This document shows positions 34,239-42,199 of a stretch of DNA of 47,949 nucleotides, piece by piece. The DNA is taken from positions 1 to 47,949 of the forward strand of contig JAEINK010000039.1 of NCBI GenBank assembly GCA_016342585.1, in the 5' to 3' direction. The notes beneath the pieces were generated by a model. That model worked only from the letters and a program-made list of their open reading frames with translations, was not told the DNA's origin and did no database searches. The translations under genes and the position numbers were made by a program. This DNA is from Spirochaetales bacterium. GTDB taxonomy: Bacteria; Spirochaetota; Spirochaetia; UBA9216. Every line of letters starts with the position of its first letter. Position 1 is the stretch's first letter.

Positions 34239-34303
34239 TGTTTATTCCCCCCTTCCTGATGATAAAACAAGGCAGTATGCATTCCAGATGTATCATAGAT
34301 TAT

Positions 34304-35011
34304 TCACTTTGCCTTATAAAGTCCTTCACGGAACAATATAAATCCGGCAGGAACTGCCCAGACAAGGCTGCTAATTACCATGAATTCGAGGCTACCGATA
34401 GAATTGAGGGAAAATAGATTTGTAAAATTGATCATAAAATGGAATACCGCGGCTATCAGCACGTTAAATCCGGAACCACAAATAAACCCCATAACAACGC
34501 TATAGGAGACGATCAGCAGAACAAAGAAGATAAAATAGGAAGAGCCGTTCTGGTATATCCCCACATGCCATGCGGCCCAGAGGATACCCGTAATAACAGC
34601 ACCAAACAGAGGGGAATATCTTTCAGAAAGAACCTTCTGAAGGTACCCTCGCCAGCCCAACTCCTCTCCCAGAGCCCCCAGGGGCATCCAGAAGATCATG
34701 GCCCAGGAGACAGACGAAAGTTTGGCAGGTGGTGCTAATTTAAATATATAAAAATAGAAGATAAAGATTATTACTGCCGCACCTGCCGGCACAATAATGG
34801 CAGAGATAAGCCTTTGAGGAAAAATTTCCTTAAAATTAAAACGAAACCCCTCCCTCCTGAAAATAAGAACCATCAGAAGGGCAGCAACTCCTGGGGCCAG
34901 TTGGGGAAGTATGGCAAGATTCGACGAAACCCCGAGAGCCTCCTGGGTTCCGCCAATCACAATTGTGAAGATAAAAGTAATTATATAAAAGATGGATATT
35001 CTCAGTATCAT
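34304..35011 (-). CDS. CPBP-family intramembrane metalloprotease
   Basis: 235 residues and about eight membrane segments. The CPBP (Abi/CAAX-protease-like) motifs are present: EELGWRGYL (motif 1, with the Glu-Glu), AAWHVGI (motif 2, His), and FHFMIN (motif 3, His). They form the zinc or glutamate active site inside the membrane. Relatives process prenylated proteins or bacteriocin-related peptides; the substrate here is unknown. AGGAG ribosome site 12 nt before the ATG. It follows the polyferredoxin gene at 35082 on the same strand, with a 70-bp gap. Confidence 0.92.
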   Translation of the reverse strand: MILRISIFYIITFIFTIVIGGTQEALGVSSNLAILPQLAPGVAALLMVLIFRREGFRFNFKEIFPQRLISAIIVPAGAAVIIFIFYFYIFKLAPPAKLSSVSWAMIFWMPLGALGEELGWRGYLQKVLSERYSPLFGAVITGILWAAWHVGIYQNGSSYFIFFVLLIVSYSVVMGFICGSGFNVLIAAVFHFMINFTNLFSLNSIGSLEFMVISSLVWAVPAGFILFREGLYKAK

Positions 35012-35081
35012 TCCGGGACACTCCTGTTTTGAAACGATTATACCCCGGAAGAAGTTAAAATTACAGAGAATTCACACCATT

Positions 35082-36251
35082 TTAATGACCACCGCAGGCA
35101 CCCCCGGCGTAGATCTTCCTGGGATCAAGCCCCGCCTCTTCATAGAGCTCTTCTATAAACTCTTGAACAGAATCAGGATCCTTCTGGAGCTCCGAAAGGG
35201 GGAGTGTGAAATCTTCCTCGCTGATCTCCCATTCCTGCATGATAAAAGCCGGATTTATTCGAAAGATCGTGACAACATCCTCAAATGTATTGTCCCCCTT
35301 CAATCTCTGGGGTCCCCATAACAACCTTTCAGTTCGAGGGGGCAGTCCTGTCGGGGCCTTCCACACAAATTGTTTCGTGACAGTTGTGATGCCGATAACC
35401 ACAACAAAAATAAGGAGCGTGAAAAAGATCAGCAGTGAAGGTTTTAATTTTCGGTCTCTACTCTTTAAAGGGGTAACCGATAAAGCGGCTTCCGGACAGA
35501 CAGCGAAACACTCCATACAGCTTATACATTCACCTGATTTAATCACCTCGGAATCGGAGATACTTACATTCATGGAACAGACAGAATCACATTTACCACA
35601 GGAAGTACACTTCTCCCGATCATTCTTTATGGAGTAGAGCCCGATTTTAGAAACCGGAGCAAGGAAAGCCCCCATGGGACAAACATATTTACAGAAAACC
35701 CTGTCAAGAAAGAAGGACCCGATGAGACTGGCGATCAGGATTATAAACCCGATGAAGTAGCTGCTGAAGAGTTCTTCTGAACCTATATGATGAAACGCGG
35801 CCCAGGGATCCATGGGCCTGAAAATAAGAGATAAGGTTAACCAGGTCCCTCCCAGAACAACCACTAACACCAGGAATTTTATAAACCTCATAATCCTGTC
35901 CAGTCGTGAGGGGAGATAAAATCTCTTACCCAGGATCTTCATACCAATCCTGGCTGATATCTCCTGCAAAAATCCCAAAGGACAGATATTCCCGCAGAAG
36001 GACCTGCGAAAAAGGAGGGCTGTTAAAACAACAGCACCAAAAAGGATCATACTGCTCAGGGCAATCCTCTTTAAAAAGGCATCATACCGGATCACCGTAA
36101 ACAAAGACTCAAGTCCACCGAAGGGACAAAAGGCATCAATAGCGGGAAACAGCTTGATATAGGAGTGAAGCCTTCCTAATATCACGGTTAATAGTAAAAT
36201 GGATACAAGTATAGTGTATCTGATTATTTTCTGTGTAGTTGATTTCTGCAT
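35082..36251 (-). CDS. Membrane polyferredoxin (NapH/NosR-like 4Fe-4S protein)
   Basis: 389 residues. An N-terminal membrane region has about five segments and the CxxxCP motifs CGNICPLGF and CKYVCPMGAF, followed by two [4Fe-4S] ferredoxin clusters (CTSCGKCDSVCSM and CISCMECFAVCPE, about 214-255), then one more membrane helix and an extracellular or periplasmic tail ending GGACGGH. It resembles NapH-type quinol-linked electron carriers. A role in passing electrons across the membrane is inferred; no partner reductase is beside it. The start is leaderless-like with a perfect TTGACA box. The Cys/His tail is unusual and could bind a metal. Confidence 0.87.
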   Translation of the reverse strand: MQKSTTQKIIRYTILVSILLLTVILGRLHSYIKLFPAIDAFCPFGGLESLFTVIRYDAFLKRIALSSMILFGAVVLTALLFRRSFCGNICPLGFLQEISARIGMKILGKRFYLPSRLDRIMRFIKFLVLVVVLGGTWLTLSLIFRPMDPWAAFHHIGSEELFSSYFIGFIILIASLIGSFFLDRVFCKYVCPMGAFLAPVSKIGLYSIKNDREKCTSCGKCDSVCSMNVSISDSEVIKSGECISCMECFAVCPEAALSVTPLKSRDRKLKPSLLIFFTLLIFVVVIGITTVTKQFVWKAPTGLPPRTERLLWGPQRLKGDNTFEDVVTIFRINPAFIMQEWEISEEDFTLPLSELQKDPDSVQEFIEELYEEAGLDPRKIYAGGACGGH

Positions 36252-36257
36252 GCGAGA

Positions 36258-36286
36258 ACTTTAATATACAAAACAAAGAATGTCAA
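36258..36286 (-). promoter_or_regulatory. Candidate leaderless promoter of the polyferredoxin gene
   Basis: Minus strand: perfect TTGACA (plus 36281-36286), 17-nt spacer, TAAAGT (plus 36258-36263), then 6 nt to the ATG. It uses the same -10 sequence as the diguanylate cyclase promoter. No ribosome site is present. Confidence 0.6.
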
Positions 36287-36311
36287 ATATATTAGTAAAT
36301 ATGTAATATTT
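36285..36311. promoter_or_regulatory. AT-rich imperfect inverted repeat between polyferredoxin and CDF genes
   Basis: AAATAT (36285-36290) and ATTA (36291-36294) are mirrored by TAAT and ATATTT (36304-36311) around a central TAAATATG region. It overlaps the -35 box of the polyferredoxin promoter and lies upstream of the metal exporter, so it could bind a shared regulator. AT-richness makes this tentative. The rest of 36312-36435 shows only the ribosome site of the CDF gene. Confidence 0.3.
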
Positions 36312-36435
36312 ACGAAGAGCCCCAAAGATAGTTGTTTTATATGTGACTGCAATAGAGATGGTGGAATTTAAAATCCAGATAAAACTTACCGCAGCAATAA
36401 AATTTTACTATTATTTGTGAAGGGAGGTTTACACA

Positions 36436-37398
36436 GTGAATGTTAATCACGACGACCATCAGAATTATTGTCATGATGAAGATGAAAATCATTGGCATAA
36501 TCACGATCATGACCATAACGGCATCGGTCACAGCCATGGTGCCTCAGAGAATATTAAGATAGCCTTCTGGCTGAATTTTGCCTTCACCATCATAGAGATA
36601 ATCGGTGGACTCTATACAAATTCCGTAGCTATCCTCTCTGATGCAGTTCATGATCTGGGAGACAGCGTTACCCTCCTCTTCTCCCTGCTTATGGAGAAAT
36701 TGAGTAAAAAGAAAGGGAATTCCTTCCTGACGTATGGGTATAAGAGGTACTCACTTCTGGGCGCCTTCTTCAGTTCGGTGGTATTGATTGTAGGAAGCAC
36801 TTTCATCCTATACAATGCCTTTAACAGGATTGTCAGTGTAGAGGAGGTTAATGCTCCGGGAATGCTGATCATCTCCTTTGCGGGGATCTTCTTTAACGGG
36901 CTTGCTGTTTTACGCCTTCGTAAGGATGGGAGTCTTAATTCCAAGGTAGTCTTCATGCATATGCTGGAGGATGTCCTCGGTTGGGTCTCCATCATGATTG
37001 TCTCCATAATCCTGATCTTCATAGATCTCCCCATCCTGGATCCCATACTCTCCATCGCTATCTCGATCTTCGTTCTATCAAGAATTGTCCCGACCTTTAT
37101 AAAAATAGGAAGGATCTTCCTTCAGTACAAGCCGGATGATATTGAGATAAAGGAGATCAAAAAATTGATAGAAGCGCTCGATGACATCACAGAAATACAT
37201 GATGTACACCTCTGGTCTCTGGATGGCTCAAATCATATTTTTTCCTGTCATGCCGTTATAAAAGATGAACTATCAACCACGGATGAAATGGCCATAATTC
37301 GAACTGTGAAGGAAAAGTTAGCATCCCATGGTATAAACCATTCTACCATCGAAATTGAGCTGGAAAATTCCGACTGTTCCCCTTGCGATCAAGGGTAA
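36436..37398 (+). CDS. Cation diffusion facilitator (Zn/Co/Cd-type exporter)
   Basis: 320 residues from a GTG with AGGGAGG eight bases upstream. A His/Asp-rich tail of about 35 residues (NHDDHQNYCHDEDENHWHNH and so on) precedes six membrane segments. The metal-site motifs DAVHDLGDS in the second segment and HMLEDVLG in the fifth are both of the H-x3-D form typical of the Zn2+ group. The C-terminal cytoplasmic domain carries HDVHLWSLDG. It exchanges H+ or K+ for metal ions. The His-rich start is a likely metal sponge. It ends 5 bp before the adhE terminator. Confidence 0.93.
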   Translation: MNVNHDDHQNYCHDEDENHWHNHDHDHNGIGHSHGASENIKIAFWLNFAFTIIEIIGGLYTNSVAILSDAVHDLGDSVTLLFSLLMEKLSKKKGNSFLTYGYKRYSLLGAFFSSVVLIVGSTFILYNAFNRIVSVEEVNAPGMLIISFAGIFFNGLAVLRLRKDGSLNSKVVFMHMLEDVLGWVSIMIVSIILIFIDLPILDPILSIAISIFVLSRIVPTFIKIGRIFLQYKPDDIEIKEIKKLIEALDDITEIHDVHLWSLDGSNHIFSCHAVIKDELSTTDEMAIIRTVKEKLASHGINHSTIEIELENSDCSPCDQG

Positions 37399-37402
37399 AA
37401 TG

Positions 37403-37437
37403 AAAAACCCGCCCTCTCCGAAACGGCAAAGGGCGGG
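37403..37437 (-). terminator. Rho-independent terminator of adhE
   Basis: Stem CCCGCCCT / AGGGCGGG (37408-37415 and 37430-37437) with a 14-nt loop, followed on the minus strand by five T residues. It lies 32 bp after the adhE stop. Confidence 0.85.
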
Positions 37438-37468
37438 AAAATATTCCGGCATTCCAGGTTCAGCTGTT

Positions 37469-40081
37469 TTACTTTACCTCGCCGTAATAGGCGTTCAGGT
37501 ACATCTGTTTGATCTCCTTGATGAGTGGATAACGGGGATTTGCCCCGGTACACTGATCATCGAAGGCACGTTCGGAAAGGACATCCACCATTCCAAGGAA
37601 CTCCGTCTCATCGATTCCGAAATCTTTGATTGAAGAAGGGATGTTCAGGGTCCTCTTAAGCTCGTCAATTTTGGCAGTCAGCCTGTTCACTTTGTCCATT
37701 TCTGTTTTACCACCCAATCCCAGGTAATCAGCAATCCGGGCATAACGGGAGATAATCACCGGATACTCATACTGGGAGAAGGCCGCCTGCTTAATGGGGT
37801 TGTCCGTGGCATTAAACCGGATTACCTCATTAATCATAAGGGCATTGGCCACACCATGGGGGATATGAAAAGCAGCCCCTAACTTATGAGCCATGGAGTG
37901 ACAGACCCCGAGAAAAGCATTGGCGAAAGCCATGCCGGCCATACAGGAGGCGTTATGAACCTTCTCCTTTGCCTTTCTGTCTGTATCGCCATTGATATAG
38001 GATTCGGGCAGGTATTTAAAGAGGATCCTCAAGGATTCAAGGGCTATACCATTTGTATAATCCGAAGCCATGATGGAGACAAAGGCCTCCAAAGAGTGGG
38101 TAACCGCATCAATACCCGATGCGGCCGTCAATCCCCGGGGCATGGTCATGACCAGTTCCGGGTCAACAATGGCCATATTGGGGGTTAAGGCATAATCGGC
38201 AATCGGGTATTTGAACCCAGTCTCATCGTCGGTCACAACGGAAAAAGGTGTTACCTCACTCCCCGTACCGGAGGTAGTGGGGATGGCCACCAGTTCGGCT
38301 TTTTTACCCATATCCGGGAAGGCATAGATCTTCTTCTCAATATCCATAAACCGCATGGCAAGCCCTTCAAACTTAACCTCCGGGTGTTCATAGAGGAGCC
38401 ACATGATCTTGGCGGCATCCATAGGCGAACCACCACCCAGTCCGATGATTACATCCGGTTTGAACGCATTCATAGTTTCAAGGCCCTGATTGATGGTACT
38501 TAATGTGGGGTCCGGTTTTACCTGATGAAAACACTCTGATTCGATCCCCATGGGTTTCAGGACATCGGTAATACGCTCCACAATACCGTTTTCAAAGAGG
38601 AAGGTGTCGGTAACAATGAAAGCACGCTTCTTTCCCTGAAGCTCCTTGAGGGCGATAGGAAGACAACCATACTTGTGGTAAACCTTGGGAGGAATCCTGA
38701 ACCAGAGCATATTCTCCCTCCTTTCAGCCACGGTTTTAACATTCATAAGGTGTTTGACACCAACGTTTTCACTCACGGAATTCCCTCCCCAGGAGCCGCA
38801 ACCCAGGGTAAGTGAGGGTTCCAGTCTGAAATTATATAAATCCCCGATAGCCCCCTGGGAAGAGGGCATATTCACCAGGATCCTTCCCGTCTTTATTACA
38901 TCGCCATATCGTTTGATTCGATCATCATTTTTCGAATTTGTATAAAGGACGGATGTATGACCTATACCACCGAGTTCAACCAGTTCCCGGGCCATCTGGA
39001 CACCATCTTCAAATTCATCACATTGATACATGGCAAGACAGGGACTGAGTTTCTCATGGGCAAAGGGTTCATCCACCGTTGTCTTTGCAACTTCGGCTAT
39101 CAAAACCTTTGCATCGGGGTCAATTTCAAATCCGGCCATCTTTGCGATATCCACAGCCTTCTGGCCTACAATTTTGGGATTAATCGTTCCCCTGTCGGGG
39201 TCGATGATCAAAGCGCCAACTTTTTTGTTCTGCTCGGGGGTTAAAATAACAGCGCCCCTTTTGAGGAACTCCCTCTTCACATCTTTATATATACCCTTAT
39301 GCACAATTACCGATTGTTCGGAGGCACAAATTACACCATTATCAAAAGTCTTACTCATGAGAACCGAACTTACGGCCATCTGAATATCCGCCGTCTCATC
39401 CATAAGTGCTGGTGTATTTCCGGCACCGACACCAACAGCAGGTTTTCCTGAGGAGTAGGCAGCTTTGACCATACCGGGGCCTCCAGTAGCCAGGATCATA
39501 TTAATCTCTTCGTGAGCAAGGAGGTACTGAGAGAGGGGCAGCGAAGGTTCGGAAATCCAACCGATAATGTCTTTGGGGGCTCCTGCCTTCACAGCAGCAT
39601 TAAGGATTATCTCGGCAGCCTTGACCGTACATTTTGCCGCCCGGGGGTGGGGTGAAAAAATGATGGCATTCCTGGTTTTCAAAGCAATGAGTGCCTTGAA
39701 AATTGCTGTTGAAGTAGGATTAGTAGTCGGGATGATCCCGCAAAGCAGACCAATGGGTTCGGCTATCTTTTTTACACCATAGGTGGCGTCATCTTCCAGG
39801 ATCCCGCAGGTCTTTGTATCCTTATATTTATTGAAAATGAACTCTGAGGCAAAATGGTTTTTTATAACCTTATCCTCCACAACACCCATACCCGTCTCTT
39901 CGACAGCCATCTTTGCCAATACAATCCTGGCATCGTTTGCCGCAATAGCCGCCTGTCTGAAAATCTCATCTACCTGTTCCTGTGAGTATGAAGCAAAGAT
40001 CTTCTGAGCCTTTTTTGCTTTCCGGATAATCTCATCCAACGCCTCTTTTGAATTAAGAACGGCTTTTTCATCTTTTGCCAT
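37469..40081 (-). CDS. adhE: Bifunctional acetaldehyde/alcohol dehydrogenase
   Basis: 870 residues: an N-terminal aldehyde dehydrogenase (about 1-440) fused to an iron-dependent alcohol dehydrogenase (about 450-870). The thioester cysteine is Cys252 in NGVICASEQS. The second domain shows GLGGGSPMDAAK (NAD site) and the iron-binding histidine blocks GIDAVTHSLEAFVS and HSMAHKLGAAFHIPHG. It reduces acetyl-CoA to acetaldehyde and ethanol, using two NADH. In the cell it forms spirosomes. An AGGAG site precedes the ATG; a Rex-like palindrome lies in the promoter. Confidence 0.98.
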   Translation of the reverse strand: MAKDEKAVLNSKEALDEIIRKAKKAQKIFASYSQEQVDEIFRQAAIAANDARIVLAKMAVEETGMGVVEDKVIKNHFASEFIFNKYKDTKTCGILEDDATYGVKKIAEPIGLLCGIIPTTNPTSTAIFKALIALKTRNAIIFSPHPRAAKCTVKAAEIILNAAVKAGAPKDIIGWISEPSLPLSQYLLAHEEINMILATGGPGMVKAAYSSGKPAVGVGAGNTPALMDETADIQMAVSSVLMSKTFDNGVICASEQSVIVHKGIYKDVKREFLKRGAVILTPEQNKKVGALIIDPDRGTINPKIVGQKAVDIAKMAGFEIDPDAKVLIAEVAKTTVDEPFAHEKLSPCLAMYQCDEFEDGVQMARELVELGGIGHTSVLYTNSKNDDRIKRYGDVIKTGRILVNMPSSQGAIGDLYNFRLEPSLTLGCGSWGGNSVSENVGVKHLMNVKTVAERRENMLWFRIPPKVYHKYGCLPIALKELQGKKRAFIVTDTFLFENGIVERITDVLKPMGIESECFHQVKPDPTLSTINQGLETMNAFKPDVIIGLGGGSPMDAAKIMWLLYEHPEVKFEGLAMRFMDIEKKIYAFPDMGKKAELVAIPTTSGTGSEVTPFSVVTDDETGFKYPIADYALTPNMAIVDPELVMTMPRGLTAASGIDAVTHSLEAFVSIMASDYTNGIALESLRILFKYLPESYINGDTDRKAKEKVHNASCMAGMAFANAFLGVCHSMAHKLGAAFHIPHGVANALMINEVIRFNATDNPIKQAAFSQYEYPVIISRYARIADYLGLGGKTEMDKVNRLTAKIDELKRTLNIPSSIKDFGIDETEFLGMVDVLSERAFDDQCTGANPRYPLIKEIKQMYLNAYYGEVK

Positions 40082-40104
40082 TTGAATCTCCTTAATGAAT
40101 CATT

Positions 40105-40118
40105 GTTTATCGATAAAC
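40105..40118. promoter_or_regulatory. Rex-like palindrome in the adhE promoter
   Basis: Perfect 14-bp palindrome GTTTATCGATAAAC. Over 18 bp it matches the Rex consensus TTGTTAA-N4-TTAACAA at 11 of 14 fixed positions. It lies just downstream of a minus-strand TTGACA (plus 40138-40143), where the -10 region of the adhE promoter should be. Rex represses fermentation genes until NADH rises, which fits adhE and hydrogenase targets. Binding is inferred. Confidence 0.55.
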
Positions 40119-40161
40119 TAATATCTATTTAAAATTCTGTCAATACATTTAAGCATATTTT

Positions 40162-40183
40162 TATCGATATTTTTTTATTGACA
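40162..40183 (+). promoter_or_regulatory. Second TATCGATA box and -35 of the hydrogenase-cluster promoter
   Basis: TATCGATA (40162-40169) repeats the core of the adhE palindrome and lies 8 bp upstream of a perfect TTGACA (40178-40183) directed at the hydrogenase cluster. A -10 is not clear: GAGTAT at 17-nt spacing or TATGCT at 20 are both possible. The box matches the Rex consensus poorly outside its core. Confidence 0.4.
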
Positions 40184-40226
40184 TAATTTTTTCAATATGT
40201 GAGTATGCTCCTCGACAGGAGGGAAC

Positions 40227-40484
40227 ATGGAACCTGACAACAAAACCATAACTATCTGTATGGGAAGTTCATGCTTTTCACGCGGAAACAAGACAAATCT
40301 TAAGATTATCCAGAACTACCTGAAAGAAAACCGCCTTCCTATAAAGGTTCACCTTTCAGGCTCCCTTTGTAAGGAGATGTGCCGAAAAGGGCCGGTTATC
40401 TTTCTGGACGATCAAATGCATACCAATGTTCAGCAGTCCGATTTACCCGATCTACTCGCCGCTTTCTGCGAAAAGGAAAAATAG
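40227..40484 (+). CDS. [2Fe-2S] thioredoxin-like ferredoxin, hydrogenase-cluster subunit
   Basis: 85 residues. The four cluster cysteines are in CMGSSC near the N-terminus and LCKEMC near the middle, the C-x4-C / C-x3-C spacing of NuoE/HydC-type [2Fe-2S] proteins. The preceding helices of full NuoE are missing, so it is the minimal cluster domain. It probably passes electrons to or from the HydS-like protein encoded 1 bp downstream. AGGAGG ribosome site. First gene of the five-gene cluster. Confidence 0.9.
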   Translation: MEPDNKTITICMGSSCFSRGNKTNLKIIQNYLKENRLPIKVHLSGSLCKEMCRKGPVIFLDDQMHTNVQQSDLPDLLAAFCEKEK

Positions 40485-40485
40485 G

Positions 40486-42198
40486 ATGATCAACCCGATT
40501 TATACTGAAGAAACCGAGTGCCAGGACTGTTATAAATGCATACGTCACTGCCCGGTAAAGGCCATCGAAGTTCAGGACGGCCATGCAAAAATCCTTACGG
40601 AGGATTGTATCCTCTGCGGGAACTGTGTCCGTGTCTGCCCTGTAGGAGCAAAGAAAATCAGGAACGATCTCTCAAGGGCAAAAAGGCTCATTGCCACCGG
40701 GGAGAGGGTATTTCTCTCCATAGCGCCCTCTTTTATAAGCGAGTTCCAGGGATTCAGCGAGGCTCATATCGTGAAGGCTGCCAGAAAACTTGGTTTCTAC
40801 GGTAGTTCAGAGACGGCCCTTGGTGCCCAGGAGGTAACAAGGCATACGGTGAACATGCTGGCTTCGGAAGGCCACTCGATCCATATCTCTTCAGCCTGTC
40901 CGACCATTGTCGAATATGTGAAGAAATACCAGCCGAAGTTTAACAGCTGTCTAAGTGAAACCCTGTCACCCCTCCAGACCCACTGTAAACTCCTGAAGAA
41001 TATCTATGGTGCGGATATAAAAATCATATTTGCCGGCCCCTGTATTTCCAAGAAACGAGAAGCGGATCTCCGACCGGACCTGCTGAATCTGGCTATCTCT
41101 TTTGATGACCTGAAACAGTGGATGGTGGAGGAACACATATCTCCGGCCGAACTTGAAATCAGCGAAACAGATCAATTTATCCCGACCTCCTCAAAATCGG
41201 GAGCCCTCTACCCCTTCGCCGGGGGGATGCTCCAATCTATCCAGGAAAATATTACCGGGGGGCAGGACACCAGGATGCTGAATTTCTCGGGAATTCATTC
41301 AATGGCAGGCGTCCTGAAAGGTTTAAAGGATATAAGAACCGAGGGGCCCCTGTTCATAGAGTTACTGGCCTGTGAGGGCGGCTGTGTAAACGGTCCCGCA
41401 GCCAATAAGGATACGGGAACAGCAGTTAAACAATGTATAGTTTCCGACTATGCGGAGAACAGGGTAGATTCCTCCACCGACAAGACTCTTCAATGTGACG
41501 ATATCGGATGGAACCGAAAACTTAATCCGGTACCCAGCCCGGCCTTCCGGGAGGAAGAGATAAGGGGTGCCTTAAGGCGAATAGGAAAATTCGACAGCAG
41601 TGACGAAAAAAATTGCGGCGCCTGTGGTTATATGACCTGCAGGGACTATGCTGTTGCCTTCCTGGAAAACAGGGCCGAAAGGGATATGTGTGTAAGCTAC
41701 TTGAAAAAACTTTCGGAAAAGAAGGCCAATGCCCTCATCAAGGCTATGCCCTCCGGGGTTGTCATTGTCGATCATGATCTGAAGATTATTGAGTGCAACA
41801 GGGCATTTGCGAAACTTCTGGGACCCGACACAGAAGAGGCATACAATATGCGCCCGGGCCTGAAGGACGTAATGCTCGATAAAATAATCCCCTTCTCCGC
41901 CGTCTTCCGGGGTGTTCTTAACTCGGAGGGGAATATGGTAAACCAGACCTTCAGGACGGAAGAGAAAATTCTGGATGGTTCAATTTTTTCTATAGAGAAA
42001 AATCAAGCTGTTGGTGGAATTTTTCAGGATGTAACCTCTCCGCGAGTTCAAAAGGAGAGGATCATCCGCCAGGCCAGGGCCGTCATGGAAAAAAATGTAG
42101 AGTCCATCCAGCAAATAGCCTTCCTCCTGGGAGAAAACGCAGCCGAGAGCGAAGTAATGCTCAACACGATCGTCGAATCTTTTGGAGCACAGGAATAA
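40486..42198 (+). CDS. hydS: Sensory [FeFe]-hydrogenase with PAS domain (HydS, group C)
   Basis: 570 residues. Two [4Fe-4S] clusters (Cys12-22 and 41-51) lead to an H-cluster domain: SSACPT (Cys138), AGPCISKK (Cys186), and LACEGGC (Cys296, Cys300). Next are a further [4Fe-4S] motif (Cys377, 380, 385, 402) and a PAS domain (about 415-530). In catalytic enzymes the first motif is TSCCP; here Ala137 replaces the proton-transfer cysteine, as in the slow sensory HydS of Thermotoga. This points to H2 or redox sensing, not bulk turnover. The start at 40486 was chosen over a longer frame because it opens with the cluster domain and follows the previous stop directly. Confidence 0.93.
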   Translation: MINPIYTEETECQDCYKCIRHCPVKAIEVQDGHAKILTEDCILCGNCVRVCPVGAKKIRNDLSRAKRLIATGERVFLSIAPSFISEFQGFSEAHIVKAARKLGFYGSSETALGAQEVTRHTVNMLASEGHSIHISSACPTIVEYVKKYQPKFNSCLSETLSPLQTHCKLLKNIYGADIKIIFAGPCISKKREADLRPDLLNLAISFDDLKQWMVEEHISPAELEISETDQFIPTSSKSGALYPFAGGMLQSIQENITGGQDTRMLNFSGIHSMAGVLKGLKDIRTEGPLFIELLACEGGCVNGPAANKDTGTAVKQCIVSDYAENRVDSSTDKTLQCDDIGWNRKLNPVPSPAFREEEIRGALRRIGKFDSSDEKNCGACGYMTCRDYAVAFLENRAERDMCVSYLKKLSEKKANALIKAMPSGVVIVDHDLKIIECNRAFAKLLGPDTEEAYNMRPGLKDVMLDKIIPFSAVFRGVLNSEGNMVNQTFRTEEKILDGSIFSIEKNQAVGGIFQDVTSPRVQKERIIRQARAVMEKNVESIQQIAFLLGENAAESEVMLNTIVESFGAQE

Positions 42199-42199
42199 A

